A DNA stretch of 59,787 nt, from contig NZ_LYUZ01000088.1 in the NCBI RefSeq assembly GCF_001679925.1, forward strand, positions 1-59,787, in the 5' to 3' direction. Below, in pieces: positions 1 to 7,870 of this stretch (position 1 is its first letter; each line of letters opens with the position of its first letter). The position numbers and the translations under genes are program-made. The stretch comes from Leisingera sp. JC1 (GTDB taxonomy: Bacteria > Pseudomonadota > Alphaproteobacteria > Rhodobacterales > Rhodobacteraceae). A model generated the notes under the pieces. That model ran no database searches. It was not told where the DNA came from and saw nothing but the letters and a program-made list of their open reading frames with translations.

Positions 1-218
1 AATGCTGTCACCAGCATATCCTTGACGTTCGAACCTCTGCACATCTTCACCAGGAGGCTAATCCTGATGAAAGTCTCTGTCTGTATGTGCTTCAGTACCA
101 AAGGCACCGAATGCTGTCACCAGCATATCCTTGACGTTCGAACCTCTGCACATCTTCACCAGGAGGCTAATCCTGATGAAAGTCTCTGTCTGTATGTGCT
201 TCAGTACCAAAGGCACCG
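1..218. repeat. 109-bp tandem duplication in rRNA leader
   Basis: Two head-to-tail copies of a 109-bp unit (1-109 and 110-218) look identical by eye, and the identity runs two bases further. The first copy starts at the window edge, so more copies could lie outside. On the minus strand each copy carries a short hairpin (CATCAGGA paired with TCCTGGTG). The unit lies downstream of a boxA and a strong promoter on that strand, so it belongs to an rRNA precursor leader and not to a protein gene. Confidence 0.85.
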
Positions 219-341
219 AAGAACCGTACAAACAGTGAAGCTGACACTGCATCATCGGACCAAAGCCCTAGCAGCGCGATATGCATCGGCTGATCCATCG
301 AAATGAACCAAACCGCCCGCATATCTCTTCAGTATTCCATC

Positions 342-355
342 AATGTCAAAGAGCA
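342..355 (-). promoter_or_regulatory. rrn boxA antitermination element
   Basis: The minus strand reads TGCTCTTTGACATT, differing from the E. coli rrn boxA core TGCTCTTTAACA at one position. BoxA RNA is bound by NusB/NusE to make rRNA transcription resistant to termination. It lies about 105 nt downstream of the predicted promoter. Confidence 0.75.
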
Positions 356-465
356 TCACCTCTGAGAGACAACAATCCCGGCTGCGCTCCAATTTCTTGC
401 TGCGCCGCCGTTCCAGCTAACCCTCGGTGGTGACCGTCAGCGCCTCAGCGCCGCCGGTGAGGGGT

Positions 466-494
466 GTTCTATGGTTAGCGCCGAAGAGTCGCAA
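466..494 (-). promoter_or_regulatory. probable rRNA promoter
   Basis: On the minus strand a TTGCGA -35 (489-494) and a TAGAAC -10 (466-471) are separated by exactly 17 bp. An A/T-rich stretch with a run of A lies just upstream, like an UP element, and a C-rich tract follows the -10, as in growth-rate-regulated rRNA promoters. The rest of 495-811 holds no convincing gene. A TATACT box on the minus strand at 535-540 could be a second start, but its -35 is weak. Confidence 0.55.
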
Positions 495-811
495 CCCCTT
501 TTTTGAAGTTTCTGTGACTTTTTGAGGGGGCAGAAGTATAAACAAGTAAAAACAGTGACTTAACTTAAGAACAAAGCTACTCGACGGCCTTTGGCCCAGG
601 TCATTTGACGCCTATCGAAAACCGGCAGATCCGCCTTTCCAAAGGGCCTCCACTATATGTTGGGGAGCGGCACCCCAAGGCACACAAGACGGATCAGGTG
701 CTGCGAGTCGGGAGCTCCCGAATCCTGCACCTCAAGCTGTGCGATTCCGGGGATATTCCCGGCCAGGAGGGAACCCCGCTGCCGCACCCCCGGGGATTCG
801 GCTGCCCGGCT

Positions 812-1585
812 TCACCCCCGGCGGCCGGAGAACGTTCTGACGGCTATTCCGCCTGCAGTCAGGCTGCTGCGGACAGAAGCCGCAAGCTCTACTGCCTCAG
901 CGGTATCGCCGTGCAGGCAGATTGTGTCGATCGCCGCCGGGATGCGCTTGCCGCTTTCGGTGATGATCGCGCCTTCCTCTACCATCTGCAGGATGCGCGG
1001 GCCGGCCAGCGCCGGGTCGTGAATGACAGCGCCCGGCAGCGCGCGGTCGACCAGGGTGCCGTCATCGTTATAGGCCCGGTCGGCAAAGATCTCGCCGCAC
1101 CAGTTGCAGCCCAGCTCACGCACCACCTCTTCCATAGCGGTGGCAGCCAGCACCATGATGATGATATCCGGGTCGACATCCAGCGCCGCTTCATAGCAGG
1201 CACGCGCCATCGCGTGGTCGGTGCAGGCCATATTGGAAAGAGCCCCGTGCAGCTTCAAGTGCCGCACTTCTGTGCCTGCCGCCTGCGCCATTCCCCGGGC
1301 GGCGCCCAGCTGGTAGCGGATCATGTTGGCCAGGGTTCCGTGCGGCACCTGCATCTTGCGGCGGCCGAAGCCCTGCAGGTCCAGGAACCCCGGGTGGGCG
1401 CCGATCCCCACGCCGTTGTCCCGCGCCAGCGCCATGGTCCGCGCCATCACATCCGGGTCGCCTGCGTGAAAGCCGCAAGCGATATTTGCAGAGGACACGA
1501 TATCCAGAAGCGCCGCGTCATCACCCATGGTCCAGGGACCGAAGCTTTCGCCCATATCGGCATTCAGATCGACAGTCTTGCTCAT
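812..1585 (-). CDS. pxpA: 5-oxoprolinase subunit A (LamB/YcsF family)
   Basis: This 257-residue protein is the LamB/YcsF-family subunit of the ATP-dependent 5-oxoprolinase PxpABC, which opens 5-oxoproline to glutamate in the cytoplasm. The N-terminus carries the family signature VDLNADMGESFG, followed by the ANIACGFHAGDP and GAHPGF motifs; an ICLHGD motif lies near the C-terminus. Length matches E. coli PxpA (about 244). The ATG overlaps the stop of pxpC as ATGA, indicating translational coupling and deciding the start. It is the last gene of a pxpB-pxpC-pxpA operon transcribed leftward. Confidence 0.93.
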   Translation of the reverse strand: MSKTVDLNADMGESFGPWTMGDDAALLDIVSSANIACGFHAGDPDVMARTMALARDNGVGIGAHPGFLDLQGFGRRKMQVPHGTLANMIRYQLGAARGMAQAAGTEVRHLKLHGALSNMACTDHAMARACYEAALDVDPDIIIMVLAATAMEEVVRELGCNWCGEIFADRAYNDDGTLVDRALPGAVIHDPALAGPRILQMVEEGAIITESGKRIPAAIDTICLHGDTAEAVELAASVRSSLTAGGIAVRTFSGRRG

Positions 1586-2538
1586 GCGGTTTCTCCCTTT
1601 GCGAACGGGTCGGCGCCGGCCGAAACAGCGCCGCTGATCAATTGATAGGACAACAGGTCCCGGATGGCAGCAGGATCGCGCACCAGCGGGCGGCAGGCTG
1701 CGGGCAGGCCTTTCAGTGATTTCCTGAACCTGGACTGAATCTCCAGCCCGTCCTCCAGGCTGACCCAGCGGAACCGCAGCGGCGCGCCGGCCTGGGCCTG
1801 TGCCGCCTTGGGCAGGTCGCAGGGCAGCACCGTACCGATCCGGGGATAGCCACCCGTGGTCTGGCATTCGCGCAGCAGCACAAAGGGCTTGCCATCGCCG
1901 GTCATCTGAACGTCACCGGGCAGGATCACTTCGGACAGGATATTGAGCTGACCTTCGGCGGCGAAACGTGCCCGGACCGCTTCAGGAAACAGATGGCTCT
2001 GGAAGCTTTCAACGATCCGCAGCTCGCCGCCCTTGAACCGGTCTTCGGCAACCAGCACCAGCCCGGTTTCGCTGTTCGGGTCCGGGCCTGCCGGCAGCAG
2101 GTCCCCGGCTTCTGCCGCGCGGCCGAGGCCGGCCATCAGGTGGACAGCGCGCGCGCCCAGCACAGGTTCCGTGGCAATGCCGCCGCCCAGATGCAGGTAT
2201 CCATAGACGCCGGCGCGGGCAGCTCCAATGGTCAGGCGCTGCCCCGACTCCATGCGGTGCGAGGCATTCCAGGTCAGCGCTGCGCCATCCAGCGCTGCCG
2301 CCATCGGTGCGCCTGTCAGCGCTATGCGCAGAGGGCCAGTTGCTTCGAACTCGCCGCCCATGCCGCCCATTTCCAGCGCCGCCAGGCCCGGATCCTGCCG
2401 AAGCAGCGCCGCGCCTTCGGCCAGCGCCAGGGTGTCCGCGGCACCGCCCTGGGATATCCCTTGCCCCAGCAGCCCGGGGCGGCCCATGTCCTGCACCGAT
2501 GCGGCCGGCCCGACGCGGAGGATCTTGAGGCCGCTCAT
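1582..2538 (-). CDS. pxpC: 5-oxoprolinase subunit C (biotin-dependent carboxyltransferase/KipA family)
   Basis: A 318-residue protein of the KipA/PxpC family, homologous to the urea amidolyase C-terminal carboxyltransferase-like fold. The N-terminus shows the family motif SVQDMGRPGLLGQGISQGGAAD, given here only up to its key residues GRPG and GGAAD, and the C-terminal half has the GGYPRIGTV segment. Together with PxpB and PxpA it should form the prokaryotic 5-oxoprolinase. It overlaps the neighbouring genes by ATGA at both ends (2535-2538 and 1582-1585), a tightly coupled operon. Confidence 0.92.
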   Translation of the reverse strand: MSGLKILRVGPAASVQDMGRPGLLGQGISQGGAADTLALAEGAALLRQDPGLAALEMGGMGGEFEATGPLRIALTGAPMAAALDGAALTWNASHRMESGQRLTIGAARAGVYGYLHLGGGIATEPVLGARAVHLMAGLGRAAEAGDLLPAGPDPNSETGLVLVAEDRFKGGELRIVESFQSHLFPEAVRARFAAEGQLNILSEVILPGDVQMTGDGKPFVLLRECQTTGGYPRIGTVLPCDLPKAAQAQAGAPLRFRWVSLEDGLEIQSRFRKSLKGLPAACRPLVRDPAAIRDLLSYQLISGAVSAGADPFAKGETA

Positions 2539-3287
2539 GCGCCGATCTCCTCAGCGGCCGCGCCGCCGCGCAATGGATCATCTTCGCAAAGTTTGAGAAA
2601 CTCCGGCATGGAAACCGGTTCAAACTGCATCTCATCACCGGGGCGCAGGGCAAAGGGCTGGCCCGCGCCAGCCTGGAACAGATTGAACCCGGTCTGGCCA
2701 ACATGGCGCCAGCCGGTAGGCGCCGGATTGGTGAACAGCACGAATTGACGGATCGCCTGCACCAGCGCGCCGCGCGGCACCTTTGGCGTCAGCTCGGTCT
2801 GCCGCGGCAAATCCCATTCCGGCCCCAGCGAACCAAGGTAGGGCTGGCCGGGCGCAAAACCGATGGTCAGAACCCGCACCCGCGCCGCACTCAGGCTGTC
2901 AATGGCCTGCGCCTCGCTCATGCCTGCGGCATCCGCGGCCTCTGCCAGCTGCGGCGCCAGATCGGTGCCATAGACGGTCGGCACCCGCCAGAACCGCCGC
3001 CCGGCCGGCAGCGGCGCCTGCAGCCAGTCCTGTGCCGCCAGCAAATCCCGCAGCGCACCCTCCAGCTTTCCGTGCGGCAGGGCGGATGGATCAAACCGGA
3101 CAAAAACAGAGGCCAGCGAGGCCATGGTTTCCACCACACCCTCCATTGCCCGCGCCTCCACTGCGGTGCGGAAGGCCAGCGCCGCGCGGTTGGACGCCTC
3201 GCTCAGGCTGCCGCCGAAACTGACCAACGTGCCGCTCAGCCCGGCCCGGCGGACAAGCGGATATGCAGCCGCATCCTGGCTGTCCAT
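2535..3287 (-). CDS. pxpB: 5-oxoprolinase subunit B (KipI family)
   Basis: A 250-residue KipI/PxpB-family protein and first gene of the leftward pxpBCA operon. The signature IGFAPGQPYLGSL near residue 145 matches the GF.PG..YLG motif of the allophanate hydrolase subunit 1 fold. Members pair with PxpC; in Bacillus the homologue KipI inhibits the kinase KinA, but the three-gene context here points to 5-oxoproline recycling. The ATG at 3287 is the first start; the intergenic DNA to the chemoreceptor gene (3288-3395) is short and would hold the operon promoter. Confidence 0.92.
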   Translation of the reverse strand: MDSQDAAAYPLVRRAGLSGTLVSFGGSLSEASNRAALAFRTAVEARAMEGVVETMASLASVFVRFDPSALPHGKLEGALRDLLAAQDWLQAPLPAGRRFWRVPTVYGTDLAPQLAEAADAAGMSEAQAIDSLSAARVRVLTIGFAPGQPYLGSLGPEWDLPRQTELTPKVPRGALVQAIRQFVLFTNPAPTGWRHVGQTGFNLFQAGAGQPFALRPGDEMQFEPVSMPEFLKLCEDDPLRGGAAAEEIGA

Positions 3288-3395
3288 GTGTTCACCCCGT
3301 CATTTTTGCGGCCAGCGTTGCGGCACGGGCGGGGAGTGTCAACACGTCAGTTCAGGCAGAGCCAGGCGGAACCGGCCGACGGACCTGCAGCAGTC

Positions 3396-4808
3396 TCAAA
3401 AATCGTCCCAGCCCTGCGCCGCGGGCAGTTCGTCGTGTACAGCAGCCGGCGCCGCCGCAGGACGCTGGAAGGCGATCACATCCGCACCCGAGGGTGCTGG
3501 GGACGCGCCGCCGCAGCCGCTGAACTTGGAGACCTCACGGGTCAGCTGACCTGCATCAGACGACAGCTGCTGGCTGGCGGCCGACGTTTGCTCCACCATT
3601 GCCGCGTTCTGCTGGGTCACCTGATCCAGCTGCGAAACACCCAGGTTGATCTCGCTCAGCGATGTCGCCTGCTCCTTTGCGCCCGTGGCAATACTGCTGA
3701 TGTGGCTGGAGATGGTGCCGACGCTGCCAATGATCTCTTTCAGTTCTGCACCGGTGCGCCCCACAAGGTCGACCCCGCTGGCCACCTGCTGCTTGCTTTC
3801 GCTGATCAGCTGCTTGATCTCCCCTGCCGCCCCGGCGGAACGCTGCGCAAGCGCCCGCACCTCGGAGGCCACAACCGCAAAACCGCGGCCCGCATCGCCG
3901 GCCCGCGCCGCCTCAACGCCCGCATTCAGCGCCAGCAGGTTGGTCTGAAAGGCGATGTCGTCGATCATCCCGATGATCTTGGCGATCTCCTCAGAGGAAC
4001 TCTCGATCTGCGACATTGCTGCCACCGCATCCTCGACCACCCGGCCGCTGCGCTCCGCTGCGGTCTTCGCCTCGCTCACGATGCCTTCCACCTTCCCGGC
4101 CCCTTCAGCCGCGGAATGCACGGTGGAGGTCAGCTCTTCGATAGCCGCCGCCGTCTCCTCCAGCGTCGCCGCCTGGCTTTCGGTGCGCTGCGACAGGTCG
4201 CTGGCCGCCTTTGAAATCTCATCGGAGGTGCGCCCCACCGCATCCGACACCCGGGTGACAGCACCAATTGCCGTTTGCAGCTGCTCGGCAGAGCGGTTGA
4301 ACGCCTCGCCCAGCGCGGCGATGTCTGCCTGTTCCGACAGCGTGACCCGGACGCCGAGGTCGCCCTGGCTCATTGCCTCCAGCCCGCGGGCAATCTCCTG
4401 CAAGCCGCGGCGGCGCACGGTTACGTCAGTCGCCACCTTCACCACTTGCACGACAGAGCCATCCGGCCCGGCAACCGGCGCATAGGTGGCCTGAATCCAG
4501 ATGGTCTCACCAGCCTTGGTCACCCGCGGGAACTGATCGGTAAACACCCGACCCTGCGCCAATTCCTTCCAGAACGACTTGTACTCCGCGCTGGCCGCCA
4601 AATCCGGCGCCAGAAACATCGAGTGATGCTTGCCCGCGATTTCCTCCAGACTGTAGCCCAGCGCTGAGAGGAAATTGGCATTCGCTGTCAAAATGGTGCC
4701 GTCAGGCTGAAATTGGATCGTAGCCTGCGTGCGGTCGACCATACCGGCAATAATTTCTTCATTGCTGAGCTGTTCTGCAGGTTTGGCCGCCTTGGATTTG
4801 AAAAACAT
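3396..4808 (-). CDS. soluble PAS-containing methyl-accepting chemotaxis protein
   Basis: A 470-residue cytoplasmic chemoreceptor. A PAS domain (about 20-130, with PAC-like end) is followed by a HAMP-like segment ([13 protein letters not shown], about 143-155) and a long coiled-coil signalling domain whose hairpin tip ([20 protein letters not shown]) is the conserved CheA/CheW contact. There is no membrane segment, so it should sense an intracellular cue such as redox or a PAS-bound ligand. The C-terminus is GWDDF, which fits the xWxxF pentapeptide that tethers CheR and CheB in some receptors, reached through a Pro/Ala-rich flexible linker. No che genes lie nearby. Confidence 0.93.
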   Translation of the reverse strand: MFFKSKAAKPAEQLSNEEIIAGMVDRTQATIQFQPDGTILTANANFLSALGYSLEEIAGKHHSMFLAPDLAASAEYKSFWKELAQGRVFTDQFPRVTKAGETIWIQATYAPVAGPDGSVVQVVKVATDVTVRRRGLQEIARGLEAMSQGDLGVRVTLSEQADIAALGEAFNRSAEQLQTAIGAVTRVSDAVGRTSDEISKAASDLSQRTESQAATLEETAAAIEELTSTVHSAAEGAGKVEGIVSEAKTAAERSGRVVEDAVAAMSQIESSSEEIAKIIGMIDDIAFQTNLLALNAGVEAARAGDAGRGFAVVASEVRALAQRSAGAAGEIKQLISESKQQVASGVDLVGRTGAELKEIIGSVGTISSHISSIATGAKEQATSLSEINLGVSQLDQVTQQNAAMVEQTSAASQQLSSDAGQLTREVSKFSGCGGASPAPSGADVIAFQRPAAAPAAVHDELPAAQGWDDF

Positions 4809-5244
4809 TTATCGCTCCGCACATTCGTGATTCTAAAAGGGTCGCGCAAAGCTAGCGTCAAACCGACAGAAATTTCTTAACCGGCTCCAGAGCGGTTTTC
4901 CGCGCCCCTGCAAGCTCCGCCCAAAGCCCAGCGGCACTCTTGGTCCGCCGCGGCCTCAGTGCTGCACAGCGCTTGCAAAACCTCTCAGTCCGGCATGGGA
5001 CGGGTGTCCTGCCGCGGTCCCGACTTCTGGCCCTGCTGGCTTATCCGGCACCTGACCTGCCGTGGCGATCCGACTGCCCAGTCCGCGCTCGCCACACAAA
5101 AAGCAACTTTAAGATGTATTTTTCTTGATGAAACACACAGAGGATGTACTGTTTCCAGGCAAACCGCCAGCCCGCCGCAAACAGGGCCGCAGTCAGAAAC
5201 CGGAGTTCCATCCGCCTGCAACAAACCAAGGGACCGCTCGCCAT

Positions 5245-6720
5245 ATGACCTACGCCCGGCAAACCGGCATCCGCCAGCCAGCCCTCCGGCTGCTTCCAGA
5301 AGGCCAGCGCGCCCATGCCGCTGCGGCCATAATGGTTGCTGCCGGATTTCTGTTCGACTTCCTGACCCCTCTGGGGGTGGCTGCAGGCGTAATTTACACC
5401 ATCGCAGTCCTTTGCACTATTTGGGCAGATAAACCCGTCGCCGCCTACAACTATGCAACAGCAGGAACCGTTCTAACGGTACTTGGATTTTTGCTGTTTC
5501 ACGAGGCCGGGATCAACGAATGGATCATTGTGACCAATCGGGGGCTCACAGTTTTGGCCCTGTGGAGCTTCGCCTTCATGGTCTACCGGCAGAAAAACAT
5601 TCAGATATCACTGGAACAGAAACAAAATGAGCTGGCGGCAATTCAGGAGAACACGGTTGACGGGATGATCACAATCAACGCGGCCGGAACCATCCTTAGC
5701 TACAATCGCGCGTGCCGAACTATCTTTGGCTACAGCGCCGAAGAAGCTATTGGGCAAAACGTCAAATTTCTGATGCCCGATCCTGATCATTCGGCGCATG
5801 ACAGCTATCTAAAAAACTATCATAGCACCGGGCAGAAAAAGATCATTGGTATCGGCCGCGAAGTGCGGGGACTTCGAAAAGACGGCACCACCTTCCCGCT
5901 ACACCTCTCAGTTAGCGAAGTACGCGTCGGCGGCCAAGTCCTGTTCAGCGGCATTGTCCGCGACATTTCAGAAAAGAAGCGCGCCGAGGCGGAACGAGAA
6001 AGATACATCGAGGACCTGTCCCGGTCGAACCGCGATCTGGACGATTTTGCCTATGTGGCCTCTCACGATCTGCGGGCGCCCTTGCGGGTGATCGACAATG
6101 CCTCCACTTGGCTGGCGGAGGATCTGGCAGACGTTCTGGACGAGGACAGCCGCGAAAGCCTGCAGCTGCTCCGCTCCCGGGTGGCGCGGATGGACCGGCT
6201 GCTGGACGATTTGCTGGAGTATTCCCGGATCGGGCGCAAGAGCGATCACCGTTACCAGCAGCTGATGCAAGGTGACGTGCTGATGCAGGAGGTGCTGATG
6301 CTGGTTGACCAGCCAGACGGCTTTACGATCCGCATCGACCCGGCCTTCAAAAACATCCAGCTTGTAAACATGCCATTGAAACAGATTTTCGCCAACCTCA
6401 TCTCCAACGCGGTCAAGCACAGCGAGAGCGGCACCGGCACGGTGGATGTGACACTGCAGGATGCGGGCCGTAACTGGATCTTCTCTGTGGCGGACGACGG
6501 CCCGGGGATCGAGCCCAGATACCACCAGCAAATTTTCAAGATGTTCCAGACGCTCAAATCGCGGGACCGGGTGGAGGGCAGCGGCATGGGCCTGTCCATT
6601 GTCCAAAAACATGTGCAGCAGGCAGGCGGCACGATTTCCGTTCACTCCGCTGCGGGTGAAGGCTGCGAATTCCGTTTCACCTGGCCCAAACAACAGCTCG
6701 CCACCACAGGAGGCACTTAA
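5245..6720 (+). CDS. membrane sensor histidine kinase with FixL-like PAS domain
   Basis: A 491-residue hybrid of about three N-terminal membrane segments (roughly 25-60, 68-86, 93-115), one PAS domain (about 130-245), a HisKA domain (phospho-acceptor His274 in VASHDLRAPL) and a HATPase domain (N box NLISNAVKHS; DDGPGI; GSGMGLSI). The PAS domain closely resembles the FixL haem-PAS: His185 (in SAHDSY) and Arg205 (in IIGIGR) align with the proximal His200 and distal Arg220 of Bradyrhizobium FixL, so oxygen sensing is plausible. An upstream ATG at 5125 would add 40 residues, but the start at 5245 has an AAGGGA and begins just before the conserved region. The 436 bp upstream (4809-5244) shows no other gene. 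It is followed after 1 bp by its receiver. Confidence 0.9.
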   Translation: MTYARQTGIRQPALRLLPEGQRAHAAAAIMVAAGFLFDFLTPLGVAAGVIYTIAVLCTIWADKPVAAYNYATAGTVLTVLGFLLFHEAGINEWIIVTNRGLTVLALWSFAFMVYRQKNIQISLEQKQNELAAIQENTVDGMITINAAGTILSYNRACRTIFGYSAEEAIGQNVKFLMPDPDHSAHDSYLKNYHSTGQKKIIGIGREVRGLRKDGTTFPLHLSVSEVRVGGQVLFSGIVRDISEKKRAEAERERYIEDLSRSNRDLDDFAYVASHDLRAPLRVIDNASTWLAEDLADVLDEDSRESLQLLRSRVARMDRLLDDLLEYSRIGRKSDHRYQQLMQGDVLMQEVLMLVDQPDGFTIRIDPAFKNIQLVNMPLKQIFANLISNAVKHSESGTGTVDVTLQDAGRNWIFSVADDGPGIEPRYHQQIFKMFQTLKSRDRVEGSGMGLSIVQKHVQQAGGTISVHSAAGEGCEFRFTWPKQQLATTGGT

Positions 6721-6721
6721 C

Positions 6722-7183
6722 ATGAACCATGCAACCGGCACCCCGTCCGCCTGGAAAGAGCTGAACATCTTGCTTGTTGATGACGATGACGGCGATGCCA
6801 AGGCGGTGCGGCGCGCCTTCCGCAAGGCCAGTATCGCAAATGAAATCACCCGGGCCGTTGATGGCATCGACGCGCTTGACATCCTGCGCGGCACCGGCGG
6901 CAAAACCAGGCTGGTGCCCCCCTATGTGGTTCTTGCCGACATCAACATGCCGCGGATGAACGGCATCGACCTGGTCAAGGAACTGCGCAGCGACCCGGAC
7001 CTGCACAAGTCGGTGGTGTTTTTTCTGACTACCTCTCGCGACCAGCAGGACATTGCGGCGGCCTATGACCTGAACGCCGCAGGCTATATCACCAAGGAAA
7101 CCGCCGGGCGTGATTTCCTGCGGCTTGTCAACATGATGGACCGCTACTGGCGAATCATCGAATTGCCCGTGACGGAAACCTGA
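6722..7183 (+). CDS. single-domain response regulator (Rcp1-like)
   Basis: A 153-residue stand-alone receiver domain. It has the acidic pocket DDDDGD near residue 20, the phospho-acceptor aspartate in LADINMP (about residue 77), the Thr/Ser of FLTTSRD and the lysine of ITKET. No DNA-binding or enzymatic output domain follows. It resembles the Rcp1 family that pairs with phytochrome-like kinases, whose HisKA style (SNRDLDDFAYVASHDL) is also found in the adjacent kinase. It starts 1 bp after that kinase stops, so the two should be co-transcribed and form a phosphorelay whose output partner is not in the window. Confidence 0.92.
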   Translation: MNHATGTPSAWKELNILLVDDDDGDAKAVRRAFRKASIANEITRAVDGIDALDILRGTGGKTRLVPPYVVLADINMPRMNGIDLVKELRSDPDLHKSVVFFLTTSRDQQDIAAAYDLNAAGYITKETAGRDFLRLVNMMDRYWRIIELPVTET

Positions 7184-7253
7184 TCCCCTAGGCCTGCGTC
7201 AGCGCCCTGGCCCACGTGCCGGCCGCAGCGCAGGCCGCGTCCAGATTGCGGTC

Positions 7254-7832
7254 CTAGCCGAAACCCGTCACGGTTTTGCGCGGTTTCAGATCGTGGTCGC
7301 CATCCTCCAGCCAGTTCAGGCTGACCGCCGCGGACAGTGCGTAGCCCTGCACTTCCGCCCTCGTGCCAAAGGGATCGCGGCTGCCCTGGCAGATCAGCGC
7401 AGGCGTTTTCAGCTCCTCCAGATGCGCCGTCCGCAACCGCTCCGGCTTGCCGGGCGGGTGAAACGGGTAGCCAAGGCAGAGCAGCCCGCAAATCCGCGCC
7501 TCGGCATAAAGCCCGTCAGCGATCATGCTGGCCACCCGGCCGCCCATGGATTTGCCTCCGATGATCAGCGGCCCCTCGCAAGCAAGCTGGCTGACGGCGG
7601 ACTGGAATTCCGCCTGCAGCTTCTCCGCCTTTGGCGGCGGCCGCTTCGCCCCGCCGTTGCGGCGTTCAGCCATGTAGCCGAATTCGAACCGCGCCACCCG
7701 CAGCCCCTGCCCCGCAAGGCCCTCGGCAATGGCATTCATGAACGGGGTGTCCATGGCCGCGCCGGCCCCATGCGCCAGCAGAACTGTGGTGCGGTCCGCA
7801 CCGCCGCCGCTCAGAAGAAAGGGGCTGCCCAT
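7254..7832 (-). CDS. alpha/beta hydrolase (KANL3/Tex30-type), C-terminally truncated by an in-frame TAG
   Basis: A 192-residue dienelactone-hydrolase-like alpha/beta hydrolase. The oxyanion HGAG (21-24), nucleophile elbow GGKSMGGR (Ser95), acid in GSRDPFG and the histidine in EDGDHDL are all present, so the catalytic set is complete. The frame closes at a TAG (7254-7256), but it stays open for another 21 codons encoding DRNLDAACAAAGTWARALTQA to a second TAG at 7188-7190, looking like the normal C-terminal helix. This suggests a recent nonsense change or alternative ending. The ATG at 7832 is chosen; a TTG lies one codon upstream. The substrate is unknown. Confidence 0.85.
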   Translation of the reverse strand: MGSPFLLSGGGADRTTVLLAHGAGAAMDTPFMNAIAEGLAGQGLRVARFEFGYMAERRNGGAKRPPPKAEKLQAEFQSAVSQLACEGPLIIGGKSMGGRVASMIADGLYAEARICGLLCLGYPFHPPGKPERLRTAHLEELKTPALICQGSRDPFGTRAEVQGYALSAAVSLNWLEDGDHDLKPRKTVTGFG

Positions 7833-7870
7833 CAAAACATCCTCACCGGATCATTTACCTTTGGCCGTGT

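Larger units (their letters stand above)
1..459 (-). other. rRNA operon leader (5' external transcribed spacer)
   Basis: The minus strand from about 459 down to the left edge has the order expected of an rRNA operon leader: a promoter with a GC-rich start region, a boxA antitermination sequence at 342-355, then a structured non-coding stretch. No open frame fits. The rRNA gene itself is not in the window and would lie beyond base 1. Spacers between 16S and 23S can also carry boxA, but the promoter just upstream argues for the operon start. The family assignment comes from sequence character, not an alignment. Confidence 0.65.

Noticed and set aside
29-45. GTTCGAA-like T-loop suggesting a tRNA
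   Set aside because: No acceptor stem, anticodon arm or CCA end can be formed around it.
67-238. Small ORFs starting MKVSVCMCFSTKGTE with an AGGAGG site in each 109-bp repeat unit
   Set aside because: They lie antisense to an rRNA leader with boxA and promoter; the AGGAGG belongs to a hairpin of that leader.
605-1645. Long plus-strand frame
   Set aside because: Antisense to pxpA and pxpC, which have clear family motifs; a product of high GC content.
2703-4214. 503-codon plus-strand frame
   Set aside because: Antisense to pxpB and the chemoreceptor; no recognisable domain.
5125-5244. N-terminal 40-residue extension of the FixL-like kinase
   Set aside because: Polar, without a ribosome site, and unlike the family; the ATG at 5245 fits better.
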